The notes beneath the pieces were generated by a model. It was not told where the DNA came from. It did no database searches and worked only from the letters and a program-made list of their open reading frames with translations. Positions 42,728-52,601 of a stretch of DNA of 64,000 bases are shown in pieces; within the stretch, counting starts at the first letter, position 1, and each line of letters starts with the position of its first letter. Location: positions 62,001 through 126,000 of the forward strand of contig LJIA01000002.1 of the NCBI GenBank assembly GCA_001295775.1, in the 5' to 3' direction. Origin of the DNA: a beta proteobacterium AAP99. Its GTDB lineage: Bacteria > Pseudomonadota > Gammaproteobacteria > Burkholderiales > Burkholderiaceae_C. Both the position numbers and the translations under genes were made by a program.

Positions 42728-42769
42728 GGGGAGGGGGAAAAGGCGCTTTGCGCCTTATTCCCCCTCCCC
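42728..42769 (-). terminator. Long hairpin overlapping the HPr stop
   Basis: The sequence around the HPr stop folds into a stem of about 19 pairs with one bulge: GGGGAGGGGGAA plus AAGGCGC on one side, GCGCCTT plus TTCCCCCTCCCC on the other, loop TTT. It includes the last codons and the TAA of ptsH. It may attenuate read-through into ptsI or protect the 3' end. Confidence 0.6.
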
Positions 42770-43024
42770 GAACTTGTCATTGATCAGCCCCGTCAGCGCG
42801 TCCATCGCCTCGGCCTCGTCCGGCCCGTCGATCTCCAGCGTGACGGTGCTGCCGATGCCGGCGGCCAGCATCATCACGCCCATGATGGACTTGGCGTTGA
42901 CCTTGCGGCCGTTGCGCGAGATCTGCACGTCACTCTGAAAGCGGCCGGCGGTCTGCGAGAGCTTGGCGCTGGCCCGCGCGTGCAGGCCCAACTTATTGCT
43001 GATGTTGATGTCTTGCCTGAGCAT
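42755..43024 (-). CDS. ptsH: PTS phosphocarrier protein HPr
   Basis: 89-residue phosphocarrier. The active-site His is in KLGLHARASAKLSQ (about residue 15) and the regulatory Ser region is NAKSIMGVMML (about residue 46), the site used by HPr kinase. The ATG at 43024 lies inside the end of the EIIA gene, so the two overlap by 32 bases. Works between EI and EIIA in a signalling chain. Confidence 0.96.
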   Translation of the reverse strand: MLRQDINISNKLGLHARASAKLSQTAGRFQSDVQISRNGRKVNAKSIMGVMMLAAGIGSTVTLEIDGPDEAEAMDALTGLINDKFGEGE

Positions 43025-43445
43025 CGGGTATGGGTCGGAACATCTGGTTCTGCGGCGCGTGGCTGGCAATGCGCACCACGCCCTGCGCCGCGCTGGAAAT
43101 GAGTTGCTCGGCCAGCTGCGGCAGCGGCTGGGTGCGGTAGTTGATGGCGCGGATCAGCAGCGGCAGGGACACGCCGCTGATGACTTCCACGCGCCCCGGC
43201 TGCGACAGGCGGCTGGCGCAGTTGCAGGGGCTGGCGCCGTAGAGGTCGGAGAGCACGAGCACGCCGTCGCCATCGTCCATGGCGTCGATGCGCACGCAGG
43301 CGCGGGCCTGGATGTCGGCCAGACTCTCGTCGGCAATCACGTCGATCGCCTCGCAGCGCGGCACCGTGCCGCCGAACACGTGTGCCACCGCCTGCAGCAG
43401 GGCCGCGCCCACAGGGGCATGCGTGATGAGCAGAAATGAAACCAT
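42993..43445 (-). CDS. PTS EIIA component, mannose family
   Basis: A 150-residue EIIA of the mannose/fructose/sorbose family. The phospho-His is His9 in LLITHAPVGAALL. The body follows the family: VLVLSDLYGASPCNCASRL and RVEVISGVSLPLLIRAINYR. No EIIB, EIIC or EIID gene accompanies it, the usual state in Burkholderiales, where this protein is thought to signal through HPr rather than import sugar. It overlaps the HPr start by 32 bases. Confidence 0.93.
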   Translation of the reverse strand: MVSFLLITHAPVGAALLQAVAHVFGGTVPRCEAIDVIADESLADIQARACVRIDAMDDGDGVLVLSDLYGASPCNCASRLSQPGRVEVISGVSLPLLIRAINYRTQPLPQLAEQLISSAAQGVVRIASHAPQNQMFRPIPDAQARHQHQQ

Positions 43446-43484
43446 GTCAGGGGTGATTATCGCGGCGGATGCAGCCGAGCCGCG

Positions 43485-44459
43485 TCAATAGCCTGCGGCA
43501 ATGCGCTGCTCGAGCGCGTCGATGAAGATCGCTGCCACGTCCACGCCGCTTTGCTGCGTGATCTCCTGGAAGCAGGTCGGGCTGGTGACGTTGATCTCGG
43601 TGACGTGATCGCCGATCACGTCCAGCCCGACGAGGAACAGGCCGCGCGCAGCCAGCGTGGGGCCGAGGGTCTCGGCAATCTCGCGGTCGCGCCGCGTGAG
43701 TTCGCGGGCCACGCCGGTGCCGCCGGCCGCGAGGTTGCCGCGCGTCTCGCCGCCCTTGGGGATGCGCGCCAGGCACCAGGGCACGGGCTTGCCGTCGATG
43801 ATCAGGATGCGCTTGTCGCCATGCACGATCGCCGGCAGGTACTTCTGCGCCATGATGGTCTGCGTGCCGCCCGCCGTCAGCGTCTCGAGGATCACCGAGA
43901 GGTTGTGCTCGCCCTGCACGGCGCGGAAGATGCCCATGCCGCCCATGCCATCGAGCGGCTTGTAGATCACGTCATGATGCTCGGCATGGAAGGCGCGCAG
44001 ACGCTCCATGTCCCGCGCCACGAGCGTGGGTGCCGTGAATTGCGGGACCTCGAGGATCGCGAGTTTCTCGGGGTGGTCACGCAGGGCCTGGCCGCGGTTG
44101 AAGACGCGCGCGCCCTGGCTCTCGGCGCGCGAGAGCAGATGCGTGGCGTAGAAGAACTCGATGTCGAAGGGCGGGTCCTTGCGCATCAGCACGCCCGAAA
44201 ACAGGTTCAGGCTCATGCGCTCACGCCGGCCTTCGGGTGCATACCAGGCGTGTTCATCGCCGGTCAGCGTGATCTGCTGCACGGTGGCCTCGATCAGGGC
44301 GCTGTCCGGGTCGGCGGCCAGATCCTTCACCTCGCAGGCGTAGAGGGCATGACCGCGGCGTGCGGCCTCGCGCATCATGGCGAAGGTGGAGTCCTTGTAG
44401 GTCTTGAAGCCGTCCAGCGGATCGGCAATGAACAGCAGCTTCAGCGGTGCTTGGCTCAT
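43485..44459 (-). CDS. gshB: Glutathione synthetase
   Basis: ATP-grasp ligase joining gamma-glutamylcysteine to glycine. 324 residues. Family stretches include LLFIADPLDGFKTYKDSTFA (N-terminus), VLMRKDPPFDIEFFYATHLL, the grasp loop YKPLDGMGGMGIFR and AQKYLPAIVHGDKRILIIDG, then the metal-binding EINVTSPTCFQEI. It follows gshA by 16 bases; the two form the glutathione operon. Confidence 0.96.
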   Translation of the reverse strand: MSQAPLKLLFIADPLDGFKTYKDSTFAMMREAARRGHALYACEVKDLAADPDSALIEATVQQITLTGDEHAWYAPEGRRERMSLNLFSGVLMRKDPPFDIEFFYATHLLSRAESQGARVFNRGQALRDHPEKLAILEVPQFTAPTLVARDMERLRAFHAEHHDVIYKPLDGMGGMGIFRAVQGEHNLSVILETLTAGGTQTIMAQKYLPAIVHGDKRILIIDGKPVPWCLARIPKGGETRGNLAAGGTGVARELTRRDREIAETLGPTLAARGLFLVGLDVIGDHVTEINVTSPTCFQEITQQSGVDVAAIFIDALEQRIAAGY

Positions 44460-44475
44460 GGGCTCGGGCTATTGA

Positions 44476-45786
44476 TCAGGCCAGCACCGGGGCGGCTGCC
44501 GCCGATGCGCGCGGGCGCGTGGCTTCCAGCTCCAGCGAGGCAGCCAGGGCGGCGAGGCGGCCGATCACGCCGTAGGTGTAGAAGCGGTTCACGCCGGCGT
44601 CCACGGCGTCGCTGCAATCCGGGGTGTTGCAGGGCGCGGCGAAGGGCAGGGGCTTGAAGGTCATGCCCGGGGCGTTGAGGTTCTCGTCGCGGCCGCGTGC
44701 GGCATTGATGCGATAGAAGCCGCCCACCACGTGCCGATCGATCATGTAGACCACGGGCTCGGCGCTGCCGCCATCCACCTGCTCGATGGTGGGCACGCCT
44801 TCCTGCACCAGCACCTCGGAGACCTGCAGGCCTTCCTTGACCACGCTCATCTTGTTGCGGGCCTTGCGGTTCAGGCCGATCATCTCTTCCGGGTTGGTCA
44901 CCTTCATGATGCCCATGCCGTAGGTGCCGGCATCGGCCTTGGCAATCACGAAGGGCTGCTCGGTGATGCCGTATTCTGTGTACTTGGCCTGGATGCGCTT
45001 GAGCACGTCGGACACCGCATCGGCCAGCTGCTGTTCGCCTTCGCGCTCGTGGAAGTTCACGCCGCGCACGGGCGCGAAATAGGGGTTGATCAGCCAGGGA
45101 TCGATATCGATGAACTGCGCGAACTCGCCCACTGCGCGGTCATAGGCGGCAAAGTGGTGCGACTTGCGGCGCACAGCCCAGCCGGCGTGCAGGGGCGGCA
45201 GCAGGTTCTGGTTGGGTGACAGGCCTTTGAGAATATCGGGCAGGCCGGCAGACAGATCATTGTTCAGCAGCACGATGCAGGGCCGAAAGCCCGGCAGGAC
45301 GATGCGGTCACCCTCGCGCTGCAGCGGTTCCACGGTCAGGCTCTGGCCGTTGCCGGCATCCAGCGCGATGGCCTCCGTGACTTCGGGGTTCAGGCTGCCC
45401 AGACGGACGTTCAGCCCGCTCTGCTTGAGGATCTGCTGCAGACGCAGCACGTTCTGCAGGTAGAACTGGTTGCGGGTGTGGTTCTCCGGGATCAGCAGCA
45501 GGCTGCGCGCGTCGGCGCAATGCTGCTCCACAGCGCCGGTAGCCGCCATGATGGCCAGGGGCAGGGTGTCGGCTGCAAGGTTGTTGAAGCCGCCGGGATA
45601 CAGATTGGTATCCACCGGGGCGATCTTGTAGCCGGCATTGCGCACATCTACCGAGCTGTAGAAGGGCGGCGGGTTGTCCTGCCACTGCATGCGGAACCAG
45701 CGCTCGATCTGCGGGCTGGCGTTGAGCACCGTGCGCTCAAGCTCGGCCAGCGGCCCGGCCAGCGCGGTAATGAGGTGAGGAACCAT
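44476..45786 (-). CDS. gshA: Glutamate-cysteine ligase
   Basis: First step of glutathione synthesis. 436 residues, of the compact proteobacterial type (unlike E. coli GshA) found beside gshB in Burkholderiales. Recognisable runs are SSVDVRNAGYKIAPVDTNLY and PGGFNNLA near residue 50, PENHTRNQFYLQNVLRL, and the ATP-grasp-like VIAKADAGTYGMGIM near residue 280. It is the first gene of a long minus-strand run down to metW. The opposite-strand region upstream is intergenic. Confidence 0.93.
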   Translation of the reverse strand: MVPHLITALAGPLAELERTVLNASPQIERWFRMQWQDNPPPFYSSVDVRNAGYKIAPVDTNLYPGGFNNLAADTLPLAIMAATGAVEQHCADARSLLLIPENHTRNQFYLQNVLRLQQILKQSGLNVRLGSLNPEVTEAIALDAGNGQSLTVEPLQREGDRIVLPGFRPCIVLLNNDLSAGLPDILKGLSPNQNLLPPLHAGWAVRRKSHHFAAYDRAVGEFAQFIDIDPWLINPYFAPVRGVNFHEREGEQQLADAVSDVLKRIQAKYTEYGITEQPFVIAKADAGTYGMGIMKVTNPEEMIGLNRKARNKMSVVKEGLQVSEVLVQEGVPTIEQVDGGSAEPVVYMIDRHVVGGFYRINAARGRDENLNAPGMTFKPLPFAAPCNTPDCSDAVDAGVNRFYTYGVIGRLAALAASLELEATRPRASAAAAPVLA

Positions 45787-45896
45787 GGGATCTAGTTTGC
45801 GTGAGAAGGAGGGTTTTCAAGCATTCTAGGGAAGGCCCATGGGCGTTGCGTGACTATCAATCCACCATTGCAGCATCGCGGCGGCGCCCAAAAGCA

Positions 45897-45924
45897 CAAA
45901 GGCGCACCTTGCGGTGCGCCTTTG
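45897..45924 (-). terminator. Terminator downstream of amtB
   Basis: A perfect 12-base stem, CAAAGGCGCACC-TTGC-GGTGCGCCTTTG. On the minus strand it lies 24 bases past the amtB stop, with a GCAA tetraloop and a following TGCTTTT. It closes the porin-glnK-amtB unit and separates it from gshA. Confidence 0.85.
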
Positions 45925-45947
45925 CTTGGGACGTCAGTCCGCGACGA

Positions 45948-47507
45948 TCAGCCGTGGTAGGCCGTTTCGCCGTGGCTGTTGATGTCCAGACCTTCGCGCT
46001 CTTCCTCTTCCTTCACGCGCAGACCGATCGTCCAATCCACGAGCTTGTAGGCGATGAGGGCGACCACACCAGACAGGATCACCGTGTAGATCACGCCCTG
46101 GGTCTGGATCCAGACCTGTGCGCCAATGCCGGGGAACACACCGCACTTGTTGGCGATGTAGTCGCACGCGCCCTGTCCGCCCAGGCTCGGTGCAGCAAAC
46201 ACACCGGTCAGGATGGCGCCGAGGATGCCGCCCACACCGTGCACGCCGAACACATCCAGCGCATCGTCGGCACCCAGCAGGCGCTTCAGGCCGTTCACGC
46301 CCCACAGGCAGATGACGCCGGCGGCCAGGCCCATGATCAGCGCACCGCCCACACCCACGAAGCCCGCAGCCGGAGTGATGGCGACGAGACCCGCCACGGC
46401 ACCGGAGGCGCCCCCGAGCATCGAGGGCTTGCCCTTGCTCATCCACTCAGCAACCGTCCAGGACAGGACGGCGGCAGCCGTGGCGACCAAAGTGTTGATG
46501 AAGGCCAGTGCGGCCAGACCGTTGGCTTCGAGGTTGGAGCCGGCGTTGAAGCCGAACCAGCCGAACCACAGCAGCGCGGCGCCGACCATCACGAGCGTCA
46601 TGTTGTGCGGAGCCATGGCTTCACGGCCGTAGCCGATACGCTTGCCGATCAGATAGGCCCCCACCAGACCGGCGATACCGGCGTTGATATGCACCACGGT
46701 GCCGCCGGCGAAGTCCAGCGCGCCCTTGGCCCACAGCGCGCCTGCGGCTGCAGTCACTGCGTCGAGCGTGGCCTGATCCTTGATGGCATCCGGGCCGTCC
46801 CAGTACCACACCATGTGTGCGATGGGCAGATAGCTGAAGGTGAACCAGATGACGAGGAACACGAGCACGGCAGAGAACTTCATGCGCTCGGCAAATGCGC
46901 CCACGATCAGCACGCAGGTGATGGCCGCGAATGTGCCCTGGAAGGCCACGAAGATCAGCTCAGGAATGACCACACCCTTGCTGAAGGTGGCGGCGACCGA
47001 ATCCGGCGTCACGCCCGACAGCAGCAGCTTGGAGAAACCGCCAAAGTAGGGATTGCCGGCCGTGAACGCGACCGAGTAGCCGTAGATGACCCACAGCACC
47101 AGGATCAGCGAGGCGCCGACCATGACCTGCATGAGCACCGACAGCACGTTCTTGCTGCGCACCAGGCCACCGTAGAACAGCGCCACACCCGGCACGATCA
47201 TCAGCAGCACGAGGGCCGTGGAGATCAGCATCCAGGTGGTGTCACCCTTGTTGGGCGTGGGTGCGGGTGGTGCCGCTTCGGCCGGCTTGGCATCAGCCGC
47301 CGGTGCAGCAGCTGCAGGCGCCGCAGCAGCCGGCGCCGCAGTCGCTTCGGCCGGCTTGGCGTCCGCCGGAGCAGCGGCGGGCGCTGCCGCCGGGGCCGTG
47401 GCTGCCGGAGCAGCATCGGCCGGTTTCGCTGCCGGCGCCTGAGCCTGGGCCGCGAACACGGCCAGACCCAGCACGGCGGCTGCAATCAGTTGAGAAAAAC
47501 GCTTCAT
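45948..47507 (-). CDS. amtB: Ammonium transporter AmtB
   Basis: Trimeric ammonium channel. 519 residues: a signal peptide, an unusual Ala/Pro/Lys-rich stretch (about residues 25-95, repeated PAAAPA and DAKPAEA units), then eleven membrane helices. The channel landmarks are GVALFYGGLVRSKNVLSVLM, DFAGGTVVHINAGIAGLVGA (first pore His), WFGWFGFNAGS and VFGVHGVGGILGAILTGVF (second pore His). The ATG at 47507 has GGGGAG upstream. It lies behind glnK, whose product gates it. Confidence 0.95.
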   Translation of the reverse strand: MKRFSQLIAAAVLGLAVFAAQAQAPAAKPADAAPAATAPAAAPAAAPADAKPAEATAAPAAAAPAAAAPAADAKPAEAAPPAPTPNKGDTTWMLISTALVLLMIVPGVALFYGGLVRSKNVLSVLMQVMVGASLILVLWVIYGYSVAFTAGNPYFGGFSKLLLSGVTPDSVAATFSKGVVIPELIFVAFQGTFAAITCVLIVGAFAERMKFSAVLVFLVIWFTFSYLPIAHMVWYWDGPDAIKDQATLDAVTAAAGALWAKGALDFAGGTVVHINAGIAGLVGAYLIGKRIGYGREAMAPHNMTLVMVGAALLWFGWFGFNAGSNLEANGLAALAFINTLVATAAAVLSWTVAEWMSKGKPSMLGGASGAVAGLVAITPAAGFVGVGGALIMGLAAGVICLWGVNGLKRLLGADDALDVFGVHGVGGILGAILTGVFAAPSLGGQGACDYIANKCGVFPGIGAQVWIQTQGVIYTVILSGVVALIAYKLVDWTIGLRVKEEEEREGLDINSHGETAYHG

Positions 47508-47527
47508 TATGAGTGCTCCCCTGTGCT

Positions 47528-48624
<1,097 letters not shown>

Positions 48625-48731
48625 ACTTCCGTACCCCCTAAGTGAAAGTCAGCACTTCTGCTTGTGGTCGGATTGGATCGGTCAGGCCCATGCCTCGGGC
48701 CAGCTGATCCTTGCCGCGCTTGCCCTCTGTT

Positions 48732-48747
48732 CGCAGAAATCGTGCCA
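48732..48747 (-). promoter_or_regulatory. Sigma-54 promoter for porin-glnK-amtB
   Basis: On the minus strand the sequence reads TGGCACGATTTCTGCG, a close match to TGGCACG-N4-TTGC, with the essential GG and GC in correct spacing. It is about 108 bases before the porin start. Confidence 0.75.
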
Positions 48748-48819
48748 ACTGCTGCACTGCGTCAATCGTGCACGGCGTTCGTGCAGGGCCGTGTCGCAGA
48801 GGTGCATTCCGATCCAATC

Positions 48820-48836
48820 GGCACCATTTCGGTGCG
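48820..48836. promoter_or_regulatory. NtrC binding site, proximal
   Basis: GCACC-ATTTC-GGTGC is a perfect dyad fitting the NtrC consensus GCACC-N5-GGTGC. It lies about 75 bases upstream of the sigma-54 promoter, as expected for an enhancer. Confidence 0.75.
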
Positions 48837-48859
48837 CCTCGCCAGATCAAAGCTCGTGG

Positions 48860-48876
48860 TGCACCTGAACGGTGCT
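48860..48876. promoter_or_regulatory. NtrC binding site, distal
   Basis: TGCACC-TGAAC-GGTGCT, a second near-perfect NtrC dyad, 40 bases from the first. Two tandem sites allow co-operative binding. Both lie between the porin gene and the divergent ubiK. Confidence 0.78.
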
Positions 48877-48941
48877 GAAGCGGCGCGTCGAAGCCCGGAC
48901 TTCGAGCGGCCGCTAAGCTTCAGCACCTCAAGGGAGCCGGC

Positions 48942-49196
48942 ATGGACCGAAACGCATTTCTCGATGACCTGCAGCAGAAGATCAGTGCGGTCATCGCCAA
49001 TACGCCCGCGGCGGACATGGAACGCAACGTGAAGGCCCTGGTGGCACAGGGCCTGGCGCGCTTTGAACTGGTCACGCGGGAAGAATTTGAGGTGCAACGC
49101 GAACTGGTTGCCCGACTGAGCGCCCAGGCTCAAGCACTCGAGGCTCGCCTGGCGGCGCTCGAAGCCGGTCCGCGCAACGTCGACCGCGCGGCGTGA
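48942..49196 (+). CDS. ubiK: Ubiquinone biosynthesis accessory factor UbiK
   Basis: An 84-residue BMFP-family protein. The first half (LDDLQQKISAVIANTPAADM) precedes an amphipathic helix and C-terminal coiled coil (REEFEVQRELVARLSAQAQA), as in UbiK/YqiC, which binds UbiJ and is needed for aerobic ubiquinone synthesis. It overlaps the start of comM by four bases. Confidence 0.88.
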   Translation: MDRNAFLDDLQQKISAVIANTPAADMERNVKALVAQGLARFELVTREEFEVQRELVARLSAQAQALEARLAALEAGPRNVDRAA

Positions 49197-50707
49197 GTCT
49201 CGCCGTTGTTCGCAGCCGGGCGCTCGCCGGTATGGCTGCGCCCGCCGTTCAGGTCGAAGTGCATCTGGCCAACGGCCTGCCCAGCGTCACGCTGGTCGGC
49301 CTGCCGGAAGCCGAGGTCAAGGAAGCACGGGAACGGGTGCGCGCGGCGCTGATCAATTGCGGCTTCGAGTTCCCGCAACGGCGCATCACGATCAACCTGG
49401 CGCCGGCAGACCTGCCAAAGGAGTCCGGTGCGTTCGATCTGCCCATCGCGCTGGGGGTGCTCGCCGCGAGCGGGCAGATCCCGATCGAGGCCTTGGCCGA
49501 CACGGAGTTTGCGGGCGAGCTGTCCCTATCCGGTGAGCTACGCCCGATCCGGGGCGCTCTCGCCATGGCCTACGCGGTCAGCCGCGAGCGCGCGGCCGAG
49601 CGCGAGCCCCGCTTCATCCTGCCGCAGGCGAGTGCGGCGGAGGCAGCGCTGGTGAGTGGCATCAAAGCCGCAGGCGCAAGAAGCCTGCTCGATGTCTGCG
49701 CACACCTCGCGGGCACAGCGCCACTGGATACGGTGCTCACAGCGGCGGCCCAAGGGTGCGCAGCCACCTACCCGGACATGGCGGACGTGCGCGGCCAGGC
49801 GGTGGCGCGTCGCGCGATGGAGATCGCCGCAGCGGGCGGGCACTCGGTGCTACTCATTGGTCCGCCGGGCACTGGCAAGAGCATGCTCGCAAAGCGCTTC
49901 GCCGGCTTGATGCCTTCACTCACCGAGGAAGAGGCGCTGGAGTCCGCAGCCGTGCTCTCGCTGGTCGGGCGCTTCGATCCACACGCATGGCGTCAGCGGC
50001 CTTTTCGCGCGCCGCACCATACGGCCAGTGCGGTTGCCCTGGTAGGTGGGGGATCGAGCCCACGGCCGGGAGAGATCTCCCTCGCACACCATGGCGTGCT
50101 CTTCCTGGACGAACTGACCGAGTGGGATCGGCGCGTGCTGGAAGTACTGCGCGAGCCCCTGGAGAGCGGGCGGATCCACATCAGTCGCGCGGCCCGCCAG
50201 GCGGAGTTTCCAGCACGCTTCCAGCTGATCGCTGCGATGAATCCCTGCCCCTGCGGCTACCTCGGGCACCGGGTCAAGGCCTGTCGCTGCACGCCTGATC
50301 AGATCAGCCGCTATCAGGGCAAGCTGTCCGGTCCGCTACTGGATCGGATCGATCTGCAGGTGGAGGTGCCAGCGCTGTCGGAGTCCGAACTGCTGAGTGC
50401 CGCGCCTTCCGAGCCAAGCAGCGCGATTGCAGAGCGTGTGAACGCCGCACGCGAGCGCATGCTTGCGCGGCAGGGCCGCTTGAACGCACTGCTGGACGAG
50501 GGCGATCTGCGTACTCATTGCACACTGCGCCCGCAGGCCGACGAAATGTTGCGCCGCGCGATGAGTCGCATGGCCTGGTCTGCGCGGACCGTGCATCGCG
50601 TGCTCAAGCTTGCGCGCACCACGGCAGATCTGGCCGGGAGCACCGATATTGATGCGCCGCATCTTGCAGAGTGCGTGCAGTACCGCGGTGTGCTCAACGC
50701 AGCTTGA
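49193..50707 (+). CDS. comM: YifB/ComM-family AAA+ ATPase
   Basis: 504 residues, Mg-chelatase-like ATPase. It has the N-terminal Lon-like region (AGMAAPAVQVEVHLANGLPS), Walker A at IGPPGTGKSMLAKRF (about residue 220), Walker B at GVLFLDELTEWDR and the C-terminal helical lid (ARTVHRVLKLARTTADLAGS). ComM aids branch migration during natural transformation. The start is a GTG overlapping the ubiK stop. The last bases overlap the stop of the convergent lipoprotein gene. Confidence 0.93.
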   Translation: MSLAVVRSRALAGMAAPAVQVEVHLANGLPSVTLVGLPEAEVKEARERVRAALINCGFEFPQRRITINLAPADLPKESGAFDLPIALGVLAASGQIPIEALADTEFAGELSLSGELRPIRGALAMAYAVSRERAAEREPRFILPQASAAEAALVSGIKAAGARSLLDVCAHLAGTAPLDTVLTAAAQGCAATYPDMADVRGQAVARRAMEIAAAGGHSVLLIGPPGTGKSMLAKRFAGLMPSLTEEEALESAAVLSLVGRFDPHAWRQRPFRAPHHTASAVALVGGGSSPRPGEISLAHHGVLFLDELTEWDRRVLEVLREPLESGRIHISRAARQAEFPARFQLIAAMNPCPCGYLGHRVKACRCTPDQISRYQGKLSGPLLDRIDLQVEVPALSESELLSAAPSEPSSAIAERVNAARERMLARQGRLNALLDEGDLRTHCTLRPQADEMLRRAMSRMAWSARTVHRVLKLARTTADLAGSTDIDAPHLAECVQYRGVLNAA

Positions 50708-51245
50708 GCGAGGTGACAAACTGCTCTGCCGCTTCCGCAGACAGGCTGCGATCCGGGCCGAGCGCGATGGCACAGAACACATCGCCGCCACGCCACGCAA
50801 ATCGAGCAAGCAGCTGGCCGCTTGAACCCTCGACCGTGCCCCGGGCGGCGACTTCAATCGCCCCCTCTGCCCCGGCTACCTGAACGGTCTTCGGCGCTGC
50901 GGCAGCAGCGCCACGAAGATTCGCCTGCATTGCCGCCGCCCATTCAGCGGCAACCGCCTGCGCAGACCGGCCCTCGGGCACCTCGAGGTACCCAGCAGCA
51001 AATTGCGCCTGGTCGACGCGCGCGCCAGTCAGCGTCATGACGTAGCTGGCCGCACCCAGCATCACCTGGCGAGTTGCACTCTCGGGCTTGGCTGGGAATA
51101 GCGCTGTCACGCGCTCGTTGGCCGCCGGCATCTCGCGCCAGTCGAACTTGGGCGAACAGGCGCCGAATGCAAGCGCGCAGACCAGACCGATCAGCCCGCG
51201 CCGAACACCCGCCGGCAGCCAGGAGATGTTGTGAGCAGATTGCAT
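50694..51245 (-). CDS. Putative lipoprotein of unknown function
   Basis: A 183-residue protein, ATG at 51245. The leader GLIGLVCALAFGACSPKFDW carries the lipobox FGAC (Cys about residue 30). The mature domain has WREMPAANERVTALFPAKPE and a beta-rich body ending in EAAEQFVTSLKLR, a pattern seen in many small betaproteobacterial lipoproteins but without a named function. Its stop overlaps the end of comM by 14 bases; its start is 33 bases from the divergent cyclase. Confidence 0.75.
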   Translation of the reverse strand: MQSAHNISWLPAGVRRGLIGLVCALAFGACSPKFDWREMPAANERVTALFPAKPESATRQVMLGAASYVMTLTGARVDQAQFAAGYLEVPEGRSAQAVAAEWAAAMQANLRGAAAAAPKTVQVAGAEGAIEVAARGTVEGSSGQLLARFAWRGGDVFCAIALGPDRSLSAEAAEQFVTSLKLR

Positions 51246-51278
51246 GCACACACTGTAGCCCCATTGCACAATGCGCTG

Positions 51279-52598
51279 ATGGACCGGAAGAACATACGCG
51301 CCGGCGGCGATCCGCTGGGCATGCGCCGCCGCGGCGGATTGCGCCGGGACCTGCTTCGCGATGCCTTGCTCGCCGGTCTCATCATCCTGCTTGCGGTTGC
51401 ACTGATCGTCGTGCTGCGCTTCGGAGCGCTGGCCGACACGCGCACACAGGCGCAGGTGCAGAAGGCCGAGCAGATCAGTGCTGTGGCCAGCGACTTGCAG
51501 CTGCAGGCTCTTGAGCTCGCTCGATGGCAGGCCGCCCTTGCTTTCGAGTTCATGCAAAGTGCCGGCCCGGTATCTGCGGATGCCGAAGCGCTCCAGGCGT
51601 TCAACCGGGCGCGTGGACGATACGCAGAGCTGCTTTCGCACATGGCCGCACTGCAGCCACCGGGCAGTCCCGGCTCGTTGGTGGCGCCCTTGCGAACGCA
51701 GCTCGATCAATTCGACGCCCTGCACGGACAGCTGCTGTCCCGTCTGGCACGGCCCGACTTGAACGCATCGATGGAAGCGCTCGGTGTGCTGCTGGTTGCC
51801 GAGCAGCAGACCATCAATGCGCTCATGGCGCTGAGCGGGCAGACAGCGTCCAGCGCGCGCGAGTCTGCACTCACGCTCAACCAGATCCAAGGGTCGCGCG
51901 ACGTGGCGCTGCGCCGCCTACTGATGGGATTGATCGGCCTGATCATCGGTCTGGCTGTGCTACTCATCTTCCTGCTGCGCCGAAGCCTGGTGCGCCAGCA
52001 GGAGCTTCTGGACCGGCTCGAGTCACTCGCGCGGACAGATGCGCTCACTCAGCTGCCCAACCGCCGTGCATTCGAGGAGCGGCTGGCGCTTGAGATGAGT
52101 CGCGCCCAGCGGTCTGGTGGCCCCTTGTGCCTGGCGATCATCGACCTTGATCGATTCAAGCGCTTCAACGACACCTTCGGCCACCCACAGGGCGATTCAC
52201 TGCTCAAGGAGGCCGGCCACGCGTGGAGCCTGCAGCTGCGGCCCGCCGACCTGCTGGCGCGTTATGGTGGCGAGGAGTTCGCGGTGCTGCTGCCGGACTG
52301 CGCACTGCACGACGCACAGCTGATGCTGCTGCGCCTGCTTGCCGCCACGCCGCAAGCACAGACGTTCTCCGCCGGCGTGACGCTTTGGCGTCCAGGCGAC
52401 GATGCCGCGCGCATGATCGAGCGTGCGGATCGGGCGCTCTATGGCGCCAAGGACGCGGGGCGCGCCCGTATCATGAATGAGTTCGGCCAGGTGCTGATGC
52501 CAGACACGTCGGTGCCGCCGCTGACCATCGACCTCACGCTCGCCGCCCGTGATGCACCAAGCCCCGGTGCGGCGGCATCCGGTTCCTCCGCCCTCTGA
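51279..52598 (+). CDS. Membrane GGDEF diguanylate cyclase
   Basis: 439 residues. A first membrane helix (AGLIILLAVALIVVLRFGAL, about residues 30-49), a periplasmic helical sensor of about 160 residues, a second helix (LLMGLIGLIIGLAVLLIFLL) and a GGDEF domain. The active site GGEEF is in LLARYGGEEFAVLLP, the metal Asp in IIDLDRFKRFNDTFG, and an RxxD inhibitory site (RPAD) is present. The ATG at 51279 follows an uninformative GTG frame. Makes cyclic-di-GMP in response to a periplasmic cue. Confidence 0.92.
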   Translation: MDRKNIRAGGDPLGMRRRGGLRRDLLRDALLAGLIILLAVALIVVLRFGALADTRTQAQVQKAEQISAVASDLQLQALELARWQAALAFEFMQSAGPVSADAEALQAFNRARGRYAELLSHMAALQPPGSPGSLVAPLRTQLDQFDALHGQLLSRLARPDLNASMEALGVLLVAEQQTINALMALSGQTASSARESALTLNQIQGSRDVALRRLLMGLIGLIIGLAVLLIFLLRRSLVRQQELLDRLESLARTDALTQLPNRRAFEERLALEMSRAQRSGGPLCLAIIDLDRFKRFNDTFGHPQGDSLLKEAGHAWSLQLRPADLLARYGGEEFAVLLPDCALHDAQLMLLRLLAATPQAQTFSAGVTLWRPGDDAARMIERADRALYGAKDAGRARIMNEFGQVLMPDTSVPPLTIDLTLAARDAPSPGAAASGSSAL

Positions 52599-52601
52599 GT
52601 C

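Larger units (their letters stand above)
42444..42754. other. Intergenic region with repeat and two hairpins
   Basis: No gene. It holds the weak repeat copy G (about 42508-42610), an 8-base G/C hairpin CCCCCCGC-TCG-GCGGGGGG (42678-42696), and the left arm of a long hairpin reaching into the HPr 3' end (42728-42769). The ptsI promoter or a processing site should be here. Confidence 0.6.
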
